Of a stretch of 64,000 nucleotides of DNA, positions 1-7,664 are shown in pieces (the stretch's first letter is position 1; each line of letters starts with the position of its first letter). Below the pieces are notes generated by a model. That model worked only from the letters and a program-made list of their open reading frames with translations. It was not told the origin of the DNA and did not search any database. The translations under genes and the position numbers were made by a program. The stretch is from CALMEC01 sp963706315 (GTDB lineage: Bacteria > Actinomycetota > Thermoleophilia > Miltoncostaeales > Miltoncostaeaceae). The stretch is from contig CAVPMA010000015.1 of NCBI GenBank assembly GCA_963706315.1, positions 372,001 to 436,000 on the forward strand, given 5' to 3'.

Positions 1-1
1 G

Positions 2-319
2 CAGCCGTGGCGACTCGACGGGCTCGACCCCTCGCTGCGGGCCCAGGCCGAGGCCTACATTCGCGACGTCGGGGCCGCGCTGCCCGCGGAGCGGCGACAC
101 CAGGAGCTCCACCGCGGGCATCTCACCGAGGTGGTGCTGCCGCAGGACCGCGCCGTGGTGAGCGCCGACAACCTGCGGCGGTTCGGATTCTGCGGCACCG
201 CCGAGGAACTCGTCGCGCGCGTCGCGGACATGGAGCGCGACGGCGTGACCGAGCTGGCGATCCAGCCGGGCGGGGACATCCCGGGCGAGCTCCACCGGAT
301 CGCGGAGGCGCTCCTGTGA
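2..319 (+). CDS. LLM-class (luciferase-like) F420-type oxidoreductase, C-terminal fragment
   Basis: Only the last ~105 codons are inside the window; the start lies upstream. The visible part ends with a segment FGFCGTAEELVARVADMERDGV followed by a GGDIPGEL stretch, which is the usual C-terminal layout of luciferase-like monooxygenases (5,10-methylene-H4MPT reductase-like), where a 'G(T/S)PEEVAERI' helix precedes the last barrel strand. Members are cytosolic TIM-barrel enzymes using F420 or FMN; the substrate cannot be told from this part. Its TGA overlaps the next start (GTGA at 316-319), so it is translationally coupled to the downstream gene. A second, complete family member lies at 37361-38401. 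Confidence 0.75.
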   Translation, partial: QPWRLDGLDPSLRAQAEAYIRDVGAALPAERRHQELHRGHLTEVVLPQDRAVVSADNLRRFGFCGTAEELVARVADMERDGVTELAIQPGGDIPGELHRIAEALL

Positions 320-1452
320 AACGGCTCGTCCCGCTCCTGACCGGGATCGGCGCGCTTATCGCGCTCGGCGTGATGATCGCCCTGGTCGCGATCGGCCCCG
401 GCGACGATGGCGGCGCCGCCGCCACCGGTAGCCCGTTCCCGGCCCGGGCGCTCACGGTCTCGGTTCAGGACGATCAGCTGCCGATCGTCTCGCCCGAGCT
501 CATCGCGGGCCGCATCGACCGGATCGCGGCCAGCGGGGTCCGGTTCACGCAGGTGGACGTCTTCTGGGTGGAGATCGCCGCGAACCGTCCCGCCGCGCCC
601 CGCGACCCGAGCGACCCCGCCTACTCGTGGTCGCGCTACGACGCGATCATCGACGGGCTCTCGGCACGCGGCATCGAGCCGATCGTCGTGTTCTCGCGAA
701 CCCCCGGCTGGGCGAACGACGACAAGGGTCCCGAGTGGAGCCCGGACGGCGACGCGTACTCGGCGTTCGTCCGGGCCTTCGCGACGCGGTACTCCGGAGG
801 CGCCCACGCGCGCGTGCGGCTGTTCGAGCCGTGGAACGAGCCCAACAATCCGCTTACGTTCATGCCCCAATGGGAGGGATCCGGCACGCAGATCGCGGCC
901 GCCTCGCCCGCGCGATACGCCGACCTCCTGCGCCGGGCCTGGACCGAGGTGAAGGCGGTCTCCTCACAGTCGCTGGTGATCGGACTGAGCCTCGCGCACG
1001 TGGAGACCAGCGCACCCCCGACGGGCGGCGTCTCGGTGACCGACTTCATCCAGGCGCTGGCCGCGGACCCCCCGCCGATGGACGCGGCCGGGATTCACCT
1101 CGCCCCTGGCGGCGCGCCCAACGCGCCGTCGGAGGCAGTCCCGTCGTTCGCGACCCTGCCACGGCTCGTGCAGGACATCGACCGCGTCGCGCCCGGCGTC
1201 CCGGTCATGGTGACCCAGTTCGGCTACTCCACCCCTCCCGGCGGGCTGAGCGAGGCCGATCAGGCGACCTACCTCACCCAGGCGCTCGACCGGATGGCCG
1301 CCGTCCCCCGGATACGCCTCGCCGTCTGGTTCAGCCTCCAGGACACGCCGGAGCGCCCGTCCGGCCTCCTCCGGCTCGACGGATCCGAGAAGCCGTCGTG
1401 GACGGCCTTCGTCACGAGCCCAAAGGCGCTACCGTCGGGGGCGGGACCGTGA
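316..1452 (+). CDS. Secreted or membrane-anchored glycoside hydrolase-like TIM-barrel protein
   Basis: 378 residues from a GTG that overlaps the preceding stop. Residues ~4-26 form one hydrophobic segment (signal anchor or uncleaved signal), followed by a Gly/Ala linker. The body looks like a clan-A glycosidase (GH5/GH39-like): strand-helix repeats, 'VVFSRTPGWAND', and the acid/base motif WNEPNN with W173, N174, E175. In the place where the nucleophile motif 'TEFG(W/Y)' is expected the sequence reads VTQFGYST, so Gln301 stands where Glu is normal. It may therefore be a non-hydrolytic or altered enzyme acting on cell-surface or environmental polysaccharide. The stop overlaps the rlmN start by GTGA (1449-1452). 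Confidence 0.72.
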   Translation: MKRLVPLLTGIGALIALGVMIALVAIGPGDDGGAAATGSPFPARALTVSVQDDQLPIVSPELIAGRIDRIAASGVRFTQVDVFWVEIAANRPAAPRDPSDPAYSWSRYDAIIDGLSARGIEPIVVFSRTPGWANDDKGPEWSPDGDAYSAFVRAFATRYSGGAHARVRLFEPWNEPNNPLTFMPQWEGSGTQIAAASPARYADLLRRAWTEVKAVSSQSLVIGLSLAHVETSAPPTGGVSVTDFIQALAADPPPMDAAGIHLAPGGAPNAPSEAVPSFATLPRLVQDIDRVAPGVPVMVTQFGYSTPPGGLSEADQATYLTQALDRMAAVPRIRLAVWFSLQDTPERPSGLLRLDGSEKPSWTAFVTSPKALPSGAGP

Positions 1453-2483
1453 ACGGCCAACTCGAGACATTTCTGTCGGAACTCGGCGAGCCGGCCTACC
1501 GGGCCCGGCAGGCGGCGGAGGCGAAGCGGCGCGGCGCGTCGGACTGGGAGGGCGTCACCAGCTGGCCGAGAGCGCTCCGTGAGCTCGTCGGCGAATCGCT
1601 CGATCTGTGGGCCGTGGTGCCGGAGGCGAGCGCCGCCTCACGCGACAGGACGGTGAAGTGGGCGCTCCGGGCGGGCGACGGCGCGCGGATCGAGACCGTG
1701 TCGATCGCGCACGCGCGTGGGCGCCGGACGGTGTGCGTGTCGAGCCAGGTGGGTTGCGCGCTGGGGTGCAGGTTCTGCGCGACCGCGCAGCTCGGCGCGG
1801 GGCGCAATCTCACGGACGAGGAGATCGTGGACCAGGTGACGCTCGCAGCGACCGCGGCCGAGCGGGACGCGGCCCACGTCTCGAATGTGGTCTTCATGGG
1901 GATGGGCGAGCCCCTCCAGAACCTCACCGCAGTCCTCGAGGCCTGCCGGCGCCTCTGCGACCCGGCCGGTCTGGGCCTGTCACCGCGCAAGGTCGCGATC
2001 TCCACGGCCGGCTGGGTGCCGGGGATCGCCGAGCTGACGCATCATCCGCTCGCGGTTCGCCTGGCCGTGTCGCTTCACGCGGCGGACGACGACACCCGTT
2101 CGGAGCTGATGCCGATCAACAACCGGTGGCCGATTGCCAACCTGCTGGCAGCCTGCCGCCGCTACTGCGACACCACGGGGCGCCGGGTCTTCATCGAGTA
2201 CCTGCTGCTCGACGGCGTGAACGACTCCACGGCCGACGCGCGTCGCCTCGCGACGCTCGTCCGCGACGGTCGCTTCCACGTGAACCTCATCCAGTACAAC
2301 CCCACCGAGGGACCCCACCGCGGGAGCTCCTCGACCCGTCGCGAGTCGTTCGTCATGGCGCTCGAGAAGGCCGGGGTCACCCCGTCCGTGCGTCGCTCCC
2401 GCGGCGCCGACATCGACGCCGCGTGCGGGCAGCTGGCCCTCCGGGGCATGAGCACCGCCTCACCGGAGCCCGCCGAAGCCTGA
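1449..2483 (+). CDS. rlmN: Dual-specificity 23S rRNA/tRNA adenine-C2 methyltransferase RlmN
   Basis: 344 residues. RlmN is a cytosolic radical-SAM enzyme that methylates C2 of A2503 in 23S rRNA and of A37 in some tRNAs, helping translational fidelity. The radical-SAM cluster motif is CALGCRFC (C103, C107, C110), followed by the family signature MGMGEPLQN. The C-terminal RGADIDAACGQL carries the Cys (C326) that is methylated in the mechanism; its partner Cys is in the C-terminal zone of the same fold. Length is typical of the family. Start is the GTG overlapping the upstream stop, so it is the third gene of a coupled + strand operon. Confidence 0.95.
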   Translation: MNGQLETFLSELGEPAYRARQAAEAKRRGASDWEGVTSWPRALRELVGESLDLWAVVPEASAASRDRTVKWALRAGDGARIETVSIAHARGRRTVCVSSQVGCALGCRFCATAQLGAGRNLTDEEIVDQVTLAATAAERDAAHVSNVVFMGMGEPLQNLTAVLEACRRLCDPAGLGLSPRKVAISTAGWVPGIAELTHHPLAVRLAVSLHAADDDTRSELMPINNRWPIANLLAACRRYCDTTGRRVFIEYLLLDGVNDSTADARRLATLVRDGRFHVNLIQYNPTEGPHRGSSSTRRESFVMALEKAGVTPSVRRSRGADIDAACGQLALRGMSTASPEPAEA

Positions 2484-2531
2484 GATCGCTGCAGCCCCGC
2501 GGGCGCTCGTGACTCTGCGCCCTCGCCGACG

Positions 2532-2678
2532 TCAGTGGTGGTGCGGTGCGGCGCACTCCCCGTGGTGGCAGTGGCATTCGGGGGCGTCGGCGTAGGTCTC
2601 GCAGAACGCCGAGCAGTAGTCGCTCCCGTCGGCGGCCTCGCAGGTGCAGACGGTGTGGGCACAGACAGCCACGTTCAT
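2532..2678 (-). CDS. Small Cys/His-rich bacterial metallothionein-like protein
   Basis: 48 residues with nine Cys and a His-rich tail (CHCHHGECAAPHHH). The spacing VCTCEA...YCSAFC...CHCHHGEC resembles prokaryotic metallothioneins (SmtA/BmtA family), which bind Zn, Cd or Cu in the cytosol through a small treble-clef fold. The gene follows the peroxiredoxin by 4 bases and is thus probably cotranscribed with it, which suggests a metal/oxidant defence unit. Start: GAGGAG directly abuts ATG 2678, so the GTG two codons later (2672; six bases after the Shine-Dalgarno) may be the real start. Identification rests on Cys pattern only. Confidence 0.7.
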   Translation of the reverse strand: MNVAVCAHTVCTCEAADGSDYCSAFCETYADAPECHCHHGECAAPHHH

Positions 2679-2682
2679 CTCC

Positions 2683-3150
2683 TCACAGGTTGCAGATCGC
2701 GAGGGCCGCGAGCACGGCGTCCTCGTCGGGAGTCTCGGGTGTCGGAACCACCTCAGCATGGCGTACGATGCCCGCCTTGTCGATCACGAATGAGGCACGC
2801 GTCGAGTGGCCCCGCTGGTCGAGGTAGACGCCGTAGCGGCGCGCCACCTCGCCCTTCGGCTCGAAGTCGGCGAGCAGCGTGGTCGACTCCAGCCCGAGCG
2901 AGCGCGCGAACGCGCCCTGCGCGAACCGGCTGTCGACGGAGATCCCGAGCACCACCGCGTCGGCGCCTCCGTAGCGTTGCTCGTTGGCGCCGAGCTCGGT
3001 GAACTGGCGGGTGCACACCCCGCTGAAGGCCAGCGGGTAGAACATCACCACCACGTTCTTGGCCCCGCGGAAGGACGAGAGCGTCACGTCCTCGTTGTCC
3101 GGGTTCTTCAGGGTGAAGTCCGGTGCCTCGTCACCAACTTCGACGGCCAA
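2683..3150 (-). CDS. Peroxiredoxin of the AhpE/Bcp type
   Basis: 155 residues. Reduces hydroperoxides (and peroxynitrite in mycobacterial AhpE) in the cytosol. The thioredoxin-fold sequence has the active site FYPLAFSGVCTRQ with peroxidatic Cys46 and the Pro/Ser of the PxxxSxxC motif. The only other Cys is C153, three residues from the end; it could serve as an unusual resolving Cys, otherwise the enzyme is 1-Cys. The start is TTG at 3150: GGAGG lies seven bases upstream and this gives the family's usual N-terminus (VEVGDEAPDF). Followed after 4 bases by a metallothionein-like gene. Confidence 0.9.
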   Translation of the reverse strand: MAVEVGDEAPDFTLKNPDNEDVTLSSFRGAKNVVVMFYPLAFSGVCTRQFTELGANEQRYGGADAVVLGISVDSRFAQGAFARSLGLESTTLLADFEPKGEVARRYGVYLDQRGHSTRASFVIDKAGIVRHAEVVPTPETPDEDAVLAALAICNL

Positions 3151-3273
3151 GCGTCGTCCTCCAGTGTCGCGAAGTCGCGAGAGCCTACCGCTCTCCCCTC
3201 CGCTGGAGCCCGTCACGCACCGAGTCCCGGTTCGCGCCGACCGCCCGAGCCGGGTTCCGTCGAGGGCCGCCGC

Positions 3274-3279
3274 TAGGCT
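3274..3279 (+). promoter_or_regulatory. -10-like hexamer TAGGCT
   Basis: TAGGCT ends seven bases before the GTG at 3287, with no Shine-Dalgarno between. One of a set of such hexamers in the window that would put the transcript start on or next to the start codon (leaderless mRNA). Confidence 0.4.
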
Positions 3280-3286
3280 CACCCAG

Positions 3287-3496
3287 GTGACGATCGAGAC
3301 GGAGAAGCCCCGTCGCCGCGGCGCGCCGCCCGAACGCGGCTGGGCGCTCGGTGCGGGTGGGCTGTCGCAGGCCTTCTGGGGCGTGCTGGCCGTCATGCTG
3401 GTCGCCCTCGCCGTCCTCATCCTGGTGCTCGGCTACTACGGGTACGGGGCGCTGGTGCTCATCCTCGCCGGGGCCGCGGCGGTGAACCTGTGGTGA
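3287..3496 (+). CDS. Small membrane protein with two hydrophobic segments
   Basis: 69 residues, function unknown. A basic, Arg/Pro-rich N-terminus (~20 residues) precedes two adjacent hydrophobic stretches (~28-48 and ~50-68) split by YYGYG, giving a hairpin in the membrane. GTG start chosen because a -10-like TAGGCT sits seven bases upstream and no in-frame start lies closer to the hydrophobic part. The stop overlaps the start of the next small gene (GTGGTGA at 3490-3496), so the two are probably translationally coupled. It is divergent from the peroxiredoxin gene, with about 136 bases between the starts. Confidence 0.6.
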   Translation: MTIETEKPRRRGAPPERGWALGAGGLSQAFWGVLAVMLVALAVLILVLGYYGYGALVLILAGAAAVNLW

Positions 3497-3663
3497 TCGC
3501 CGAGCGGGCCGCCACGGTGTTGCGCGAGGCGCATCCCGACGTCGAGCCGTTCGAGGTGGACTGGCCGACGCTGGCCGAGTGGGTGAGCGCGGCCGGACTC
3601 GATCCCGACGACGACGCGCTTGTGGCGGCGGCGCTCGTCGCGTGGGAGCGACTGCTGGCCTGA
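3493..3663 (+). CDS. Small acidic protein resembling IscX/YfhJ
   Basis: 56 residues from a GTG that overlaps the upstream stop. The order 'R-E-AHPD-V-P...VDWPTLAEWV...LDPDDDALVAAALVAWERLL' closely tracks the IscX pattern (AYPDLDP, then a 'HxW' helix, then an acidic DDP turn and a final helix with W near the end). IscX is a small winged-helix frataxin-like modulator of the cysteine desulfurase IscS in iron-sulfur assembly; it is mainly known from proteobacteria. No isc/suf gene is next to it here; lipB, which follows convergently, belongs to lipoate synthesis that depends on Fe-S enzyme LipA. Match judged by eye. Confidence 0.5.
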   Translation: MIAERAATVLREAHPDVEPFEVDWPTLAEWVSAAGLDPDDDALVAAALVAWERLLA

Positions 3664-3682
3664 CACGGCCCGAGGGTCGGCC

Positions 3683-4327
3683 TCAGGCTGCCGCGACCGC
3701 TTCCATCGACGCCAGCCCGAGCCGGTCCGCGAGCGCCTCCGCCAGGGCGGTCTCCACACGGTGGCGGTCGGGGTCGCCGCCCTCCGCCGCGATCGACGTT
3801 GCCGGAACGTCCGGTGCCCCGCACGCCGACATCCGCGCGAACCACGTGAGATCCGGGTCGCGGTTCAGCGCGAGGCCGTGCGTGGAGATCCCGCCGTTCA
3901 CCCGGATGCCGACGCTGCCGAGCTTGCGGTCGTGGACGTACAGCCCAATGGCGTCATCGCCGGGCGCGGCATCTGGCACGCCGCTGGCGTCGGCCATCGC
4001 ACCGACCAGGGCCGACACGAACCTCCGGACGCCCCCATGCGCTCTGACATCGGCGATGACGTACCCGGTGGTCTGACCGGGTCCGTGCCACGTCATCTGC
4101 CCGCCGCGGTCGGAGCGAACGCACGTCGCGCCGAGCCGGGCGAGCGTCTCGTCGTCGACGAACAGATCCGCGCGCGAGCCGTGCCTGCCGTAGGTGTAGA
4201 CGGGGGGGTGCTCGAGGAGCCAGACGACGTCGGGGATCGTCCCGGCCGCGCGCCGCTCGGCCAGCTCCCGCTGGCGGTCCCACGCGTCGTCGTAGGCGAT
4301 CCGGGCGGACGTCAGGAGCAGCGCCAT
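3683..4327 (-). CDS. lipB: Octanoyl-[acyl carrier protein]:protein octanoyltransferase LipB
   Basis: 214 residues. Transfers octanoyl from ACP to the lipoyl-domain lysine of E2 and GcvH, the first step of de novo lipoylation; LipA (49808-50860) then inserts sulfur. Signature regions: LLEHPPVYTYGRHG, RGGQMTWHGPGQ, RKLGSVGIR with Lys135, and SACGAPD with Cys169, which are the catalytic pair at the same positions as in E. coli LipB. Lies near the E1/E2 genes whose product needs lipoate. A -10-like TAGCAT ends six bases before the ATG. Preceded by a methyltransferase gene 18 bases away. Confidence 0.95.
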   Translation of the reverse strand: MALLLTSARIAYDDAWDRQRELAERRAAGTIPDVVWLLEHPPVYTYGRHGSRADLFVDDETLARLGATCVRSDRGGQMTWHGPGQTTGYVIADVRAHGGVRRFVSALVGAMADASGVPDAAPGDDAIGLYVHDRKLGSVGIRVNGGISTHGLALNRDPDLTWFARMSACGAPDVPATSIAAEGGDPDRHRVETALAEALADRLGLASMEAVAAA

Positions 4328-4333
4328 CCCCCG

Positions 4334-4339
4334 ATGCTA
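4334..4339 (-). promoter_or_regulatory. -10-like hexamer TAGCAT upstream of lipB
   Basis: On the minus strand TAGCAT ends six bases before the lipB ATG (4327), with no Shine-Dalgarno in the gap. Suggests a leaderless lipB transcript independent of the upstream methyltransferase gene. Confidence 0.4.
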
Positions 4340-4345
4340 GTCGCG

Positions 4346-5140
4346 CTACTCGTCGGTGTGCCCCTCGTACTCCGCCACGACCAGGCGGTAGCCCAGGTCG
4401 ATCTCATCCAGGTCGAGCAGCCAGGCGTGGTTGCGCTCCCACGTGCCCGATCGGATGTCCGCGGAGAGCCGGGACAGGCCGTCGAGCAACTCGTCGTCGC
4501 CGATCGCCGCGAGCGTGGAGATGTTGCGCCGAACACGGGACTCGAGGTAGGCCGACGGGCGCCGCCAGAACGCGCCGAAGAAGCCGTCGCGGCAGTCGTG
4601 CGCGATCGGGACGGTCTCCACGCGGGCGTCGCCCCCGAGCGCCAGCACGACCTTGTCGATGGCGGGGAACCGCACCGAGTCGAGCCACTCCGCGTCCGGA
4701 AAGTACCGGTAGAGCCAGAAGTCGCCGATCTTCGCCGGGTCGAGCGTCAGCACGACGGCCCGACGCCGCGCGACGCGACGCATCTCCCGGAGCCCGGCGA
4801 GCGGGTCGCTCCAGTGATGGATCGTGAGGATCGCCATCGCGGCCGCGTATGCGCTGTCCTTGAAGGGAAGCTTCTCCGCGACGGCCTTCACCGCCGGGGC
4901 CGCCCCCGGGCGGCGCTGCGCGATCATGGTCTCGCTCGGCTCCACCGCGACGACCCGGCGGTTCGGCGGCTCGTACGACCCGGTTCCCGCGCCGATGTTC
5001 ACCACGGACGCGGCACCGCCGACGGCCTTCGCGATGCGCCGGAGGATGCGCGGATCGGCTCGGCGTGTCGCGCCGTAGGTGCGTCCGATCTCCTCGTATG
5101 CCTCGGGGTTGCGGACCTCGGTCAGACCGGGACGATCCAT
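4346..5140 (-). CDS. Class I SAM-dependent methyltransferase
   Basis: 264 residues. Rossmann-type methyltransferase: motif I VVNIGAGTGSYE (residues ~45-56), acidic VAVEPSE after strand 2, LPFKDSAYAAAMAILTIHHW (motif IV region), so a Methyltransf_11-like enzyme. The C-terminal half with YRYFPDAEWLDS and 'RNISTLAAIGDDEL' is like a family annotated only as class I methyltransferase; the substrate is unknown. ATG start has AAGGAGG six bases upstream. It sits between the E2 gene (134 bases upstream) and lipB (18 bases downstream) on the same strand, but nothing in the sequence ties it to lipoylation. Confidence 0.85.
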   Translation of the reverse strand: MDRPGLTEVRNPEAYEEIGRTYGATRRADPRILRRIAKAVGGAASVVNIGAGTGSYEPPNRRVVAVEPSETMIAQRRPGAAPAVKAVAEKLPFKDSAYAAAMAILTIHHWSDPLAGLREMRRVARRRAVVLTLDPAKIGDFWLYRYFPDAEWLDSVRFPAIDKVVLALGGDARVETVPIAHDCRDGFFGAFWRRPSAYLESRVRRNISTLAAIGDDELLDGLSRLSADIRSGTWERNHAWLLDLDEIDLGYRLVVAEYEGHTDE

Positions 5141-5274
5141 GCCTGCCTCCTTGCACCCGGTCGACGCCGACCGGGAAAGCGATTCCGTACCGCACGCCGA
5201 TCGTACCCGATGGGCCGGTCGTCCGACCCCCCCAAAAGTTCAGCATCGGGGCCTGTACCGGCGGTTTCGGGCGC

Positions 5275-6663
5275 TTAGAGCACCAGTGAGCCCGGGTGCT
5301 CCAGCAATTCGGCGATGCGGCCGAGGAACGTCGCGGCCTCGGCCCCGTAGAGCACGCGATGGTCGACGGACAGGGTCACTGTCATCACGTCGCTGACGCG
5401 GACCTCGCCGTCGACCACGACGGCCGCCGGCTTTGCCCGTCCGATCGCGAGGATGGCGGCCTCGGGGGGGTTGATGACGGCGGCGAAGCGGTCGATACCG
5501 AACATCCCGAGGTTGCTGACCGTGATCACGGAGCCCTCGAGCTCGGGCGGAGTGATCGTCCCGTCGCGGCAGCGGCCGGCCAGGTCGCGGATCTCGGCCG
5601 CAAGCTCGGCGACGCGCTTGGTGTGGGCGTCGCGCACGACCGGGACCATGAGCCCCCCGTCCACCGTGACGGCGACGCCGACGTGCACCCCGGCGGGCGC
5701 CACCAGCGCGTCGACGTCGAAGCGTCGAACCGCATCGGGACGCTCGGCGACCGCGAGCGCCACCGCACGGACGATCAGGTCGTTGACCGACGGTCCCTGT
5801 CCTTCGGGGGACGCGGCAACGAGCTCCTTGCGCAGGCCGATCAGCGCCGTCACGTCGAGATCGCGCTCGAGGTAGAAGTGCGGGGCTCCGGGCTTCGACT
5901 CCGCCATCCGCCGGGCGATGGTGCGCTGCAACCGGTTCATCGGGAAGCGCTCTCCGGGCGCCGCGGGAGCTGCCGGAGTGCTCGGGGAAGTCGCGGAAAC
6001 CGCCGGTGCGGGGGTGACGCGTCCGTCCCCGGCCGGTGTGACGGGGCGACCCGCTGCCGCGGCCTCGACGTCCTCGCGCACGATCCGGCCGGCCGGGCCC
6101 GTGCCGTGGATGCCGGCCAGGTCGACGCCGAGCTCCTCGGCCAGCCGCCGCGCCAGCGGCGAGGCGCGGACCCGTTCGCCGGGTTCGGCGGCGGGCTCGT
6201 GCGCCGCGGGCGGTGAGGCGGGGGGTACCTCGACCGGCGCGGTCGCAAGCGGCTCGTCGTCGTGCGCCGCGGGGTAGTCCTCCGGCGGGCGGACCTCGCG
6301 GCCGATCGACGTGCCGGTGCCATCGTCGGCGGTCGGGATCCCGGTCGCGTCGTCCGCGGCCTCGGCCTCGACCGCCGTGGGCGCCGCGCCGTCGGCCGAT
6401 TCCGGCCCAGGGGCCGGCGGCGCCTGCGGCGCGGATCCCTCGCCGATGGTCGCGATGGGGACGCCGATCGGCAGGCTGTCGCCGACCTGGGCGACGATGT
6501 GCAGCGCGCCGTCCGCCGGCGCCTCCACCATCATGTTGGCCTTGTCCGACTCGATCTCGACGATCGGCTCTCCCTTGGTGACCATGGCCCCGTCGTCCTT
6601 GAGCCACTGGAGGACGGTGCCCTCCTCCATCGTGTCCGACAGCTTGGGCATGAGGAAGTCCAT
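5275..6663 (-). CDS. Dihydrolipoamide acyltransferase (E2) of a 2-oxoacid dehydrogenase
   Basis: 462 residues. Core of a pyruvate or branched-chain 2-oxoacid dehydrogenase complex: accepts the acyl group from E1 on its lipoyl arm and passes it to CoA. One lipoyl domain (1-75, attachment Lys41 in IESDKANM), a long Ala/Pro/acidic linker, an E1/E3-binding domain (~166-202, SPLARRLAEELGVDL..GTGPAGRI), and the catalytic domain (~235-462). The active-site motif reads SVDHRVLYG: His435 is present but Tyr439 replaces the Asp of the usual DHRxxDG. Start ATG shares a base with the E1-beta stop (TGATG). No E3 gene is in the window. Confidence 0.93.
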   Translation of the reverse strand: MDFLMPKLSDTMEEGTVLQWLKDDGAMVTKGEPIVEIESDKANMMVEAPADGALHIVAQVGDSLPIGVPIATIGEGSAPQAPPAPGPESADGAAPTAVEAEAADDATGIPTADDGTGTSIGREVRPPEDYPAAHDDEPLATAPVEVPPASPPAAHEPAAEPGERVRASPLARRLAEELGVDLAGIHGTGPAGRIVREDVEAAAAGRPVTPAGDGRVTPAPAVSATSPSTPAAPAAPGERFPMNRLQRTIARRMAESKPGAPHFYLERDLDVTALIGLRKELVAASPEGQGPSVNDLIVRAVALAVAERPDAVRRFDVDALVAPAGVHVGVAVTVDGGLMVPVVRDAHTKRVAELAAEIRDLAGRCRDGTITPPELEGSVITVSNLGMFGIDRFAAVINPPEAAILAIGRAKPAAVVVDGEVRVSDVMTVTLSVDHRVLYGAEAATFLGRIAELLEHPGSLVL

Positions 6664-7664
6664 CAGCGACCCCCGACGAGCGCGAGCACGGCCGCGGTGA
6701 CGTCCGCCGCCTTCGGCAGGGCCGCCTGCTCCAGGTTCTTCGCGTAGGGCATCGGCACGTCCGCGCAGTTGACCCGGCGGATCGGCGCGTCGAGCCAGTC
6801 GAAGCAGGCCTCGTAGACATGGGTCGCGAGGTTCGCCGCGATGCCGCATTCCGGCCAGCCCTCATCGACGATGACGCACCGCGACGTGGTACGAACGCTC
6901 GTCGCCAGCGTCTCGACGTCGAGCGGGCGGAACGTGCGCGGATCGATCACCTCGCATTCGATGCCCTGTTTCGCAAGCTCGTCCGCGGCGGCGAGCGCGA
7001 CCCATACCATGCGGGAGTGGGCGAGCACGGTGCAGTCCCTCCCGCTGCGGCGGATGGCCGCCCGGCCGAACGGCACGAGGTCTTCGGCGCCGCCGACCGG
7101 CCCCTTCTTCGCATACAGCCCCTCGCTCTCCAGGAAGATCACCGGGTCGTCGTCGCGGATCGCGGTCTTGAGCAGTCCCTTGGCGTCATAGGGGGTTGAC
7201 GGCGCGACCACCTTCAACCCCGGGACGTGCGTGTACCAGGCGTCGAGCGAGTGGCTGTGCTGGGCGGCGAGCTGGTGGCCGGCGCCGCCGGGCATGCGGA
7301 TCACGATCGGGCACGCGACCTGGCCGCCGAACATGTAGCGGAGCTTCGCGGCGTTGTTGACGATCTGGTCGAGCGCGAGGACAGAGAAGTTCACCGTCAT
7401 CATCTCGATGACGGGCCGGAGCCCGGCCATCGCCGCGCCGATGCCGATGCCGGCGAACCCGGCCTCGCTGATCGGCGTGTCGACGATCCGCTCGGCCCCG
7501 AACTCCGCCAGGAGACCGCGCGTGACCTTGAAGGCGCCCTCGAACTGGCCGACGTCCTCGCCCATGACGAACACCTCGGGGTCCCGCTGGAGTTCCTCCC
7601 GCATCGCCTGTGTCAGCGCCTCGCGGTAGCTCACCTCGGTGCGCGTGGCTGCGACGGTGCTCAC
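6663..7664 (-). CDS. 2-oxoacid dehydrogenase E1 component, beta subunit
   Basis: 333 residues. Forms the alpha2beta2 thiamine-diphosphate E1 that decarboxylates pyruvate or branched 2-oxoacids and acylates the E2 lipoyl group. Typical features: VFVMGEDVGQFEGAFKVT near the N-terminus, ISEAGFAGIGIGAAMAGLRPV, the HSHSLDAWYTHVPGLKVVAPS loop and the C-terminal transketolase domain with DPRTFRPLDVETL. GTG start overlaps the alpha-subunit stop (GTGA, 7661-7664). Middle gene of a strictly overlapping E1a-E1b-E2 operon. Pyruvate versus branched-chain specificity cannot be decided from sequence alone. Confidence 0.94.
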   Translation of the reverse strand: MSTVAATRTEVSYREALTQAMREELQRDPEVFVMGEDVGQFEGAFKVTRGLLAEFGAERIVDTPISEAGFAGIGIGAAMAGLRPVIEMMTVNFSVLALDQIVNNAAKLRYMFGGQVACPIVIRMPGGAGHQLAAQHSHSLDAWYTHVPGLKVVAPSTPYDAKGLLKTAIRDDDPVIFLESEGLYAKKGPVGGAEDLVPFGRAAIRRSGRDCTVLAHSRMVWVALAAADELAKQGIECEVIDPRTFRPLDVETLATSVRTTSRCVIVDEGWPECGIAANLATHVYEACFDWLDAPIRRVNCADVPMPYAKNLEQAALPKAADVTAAVLALVGGR

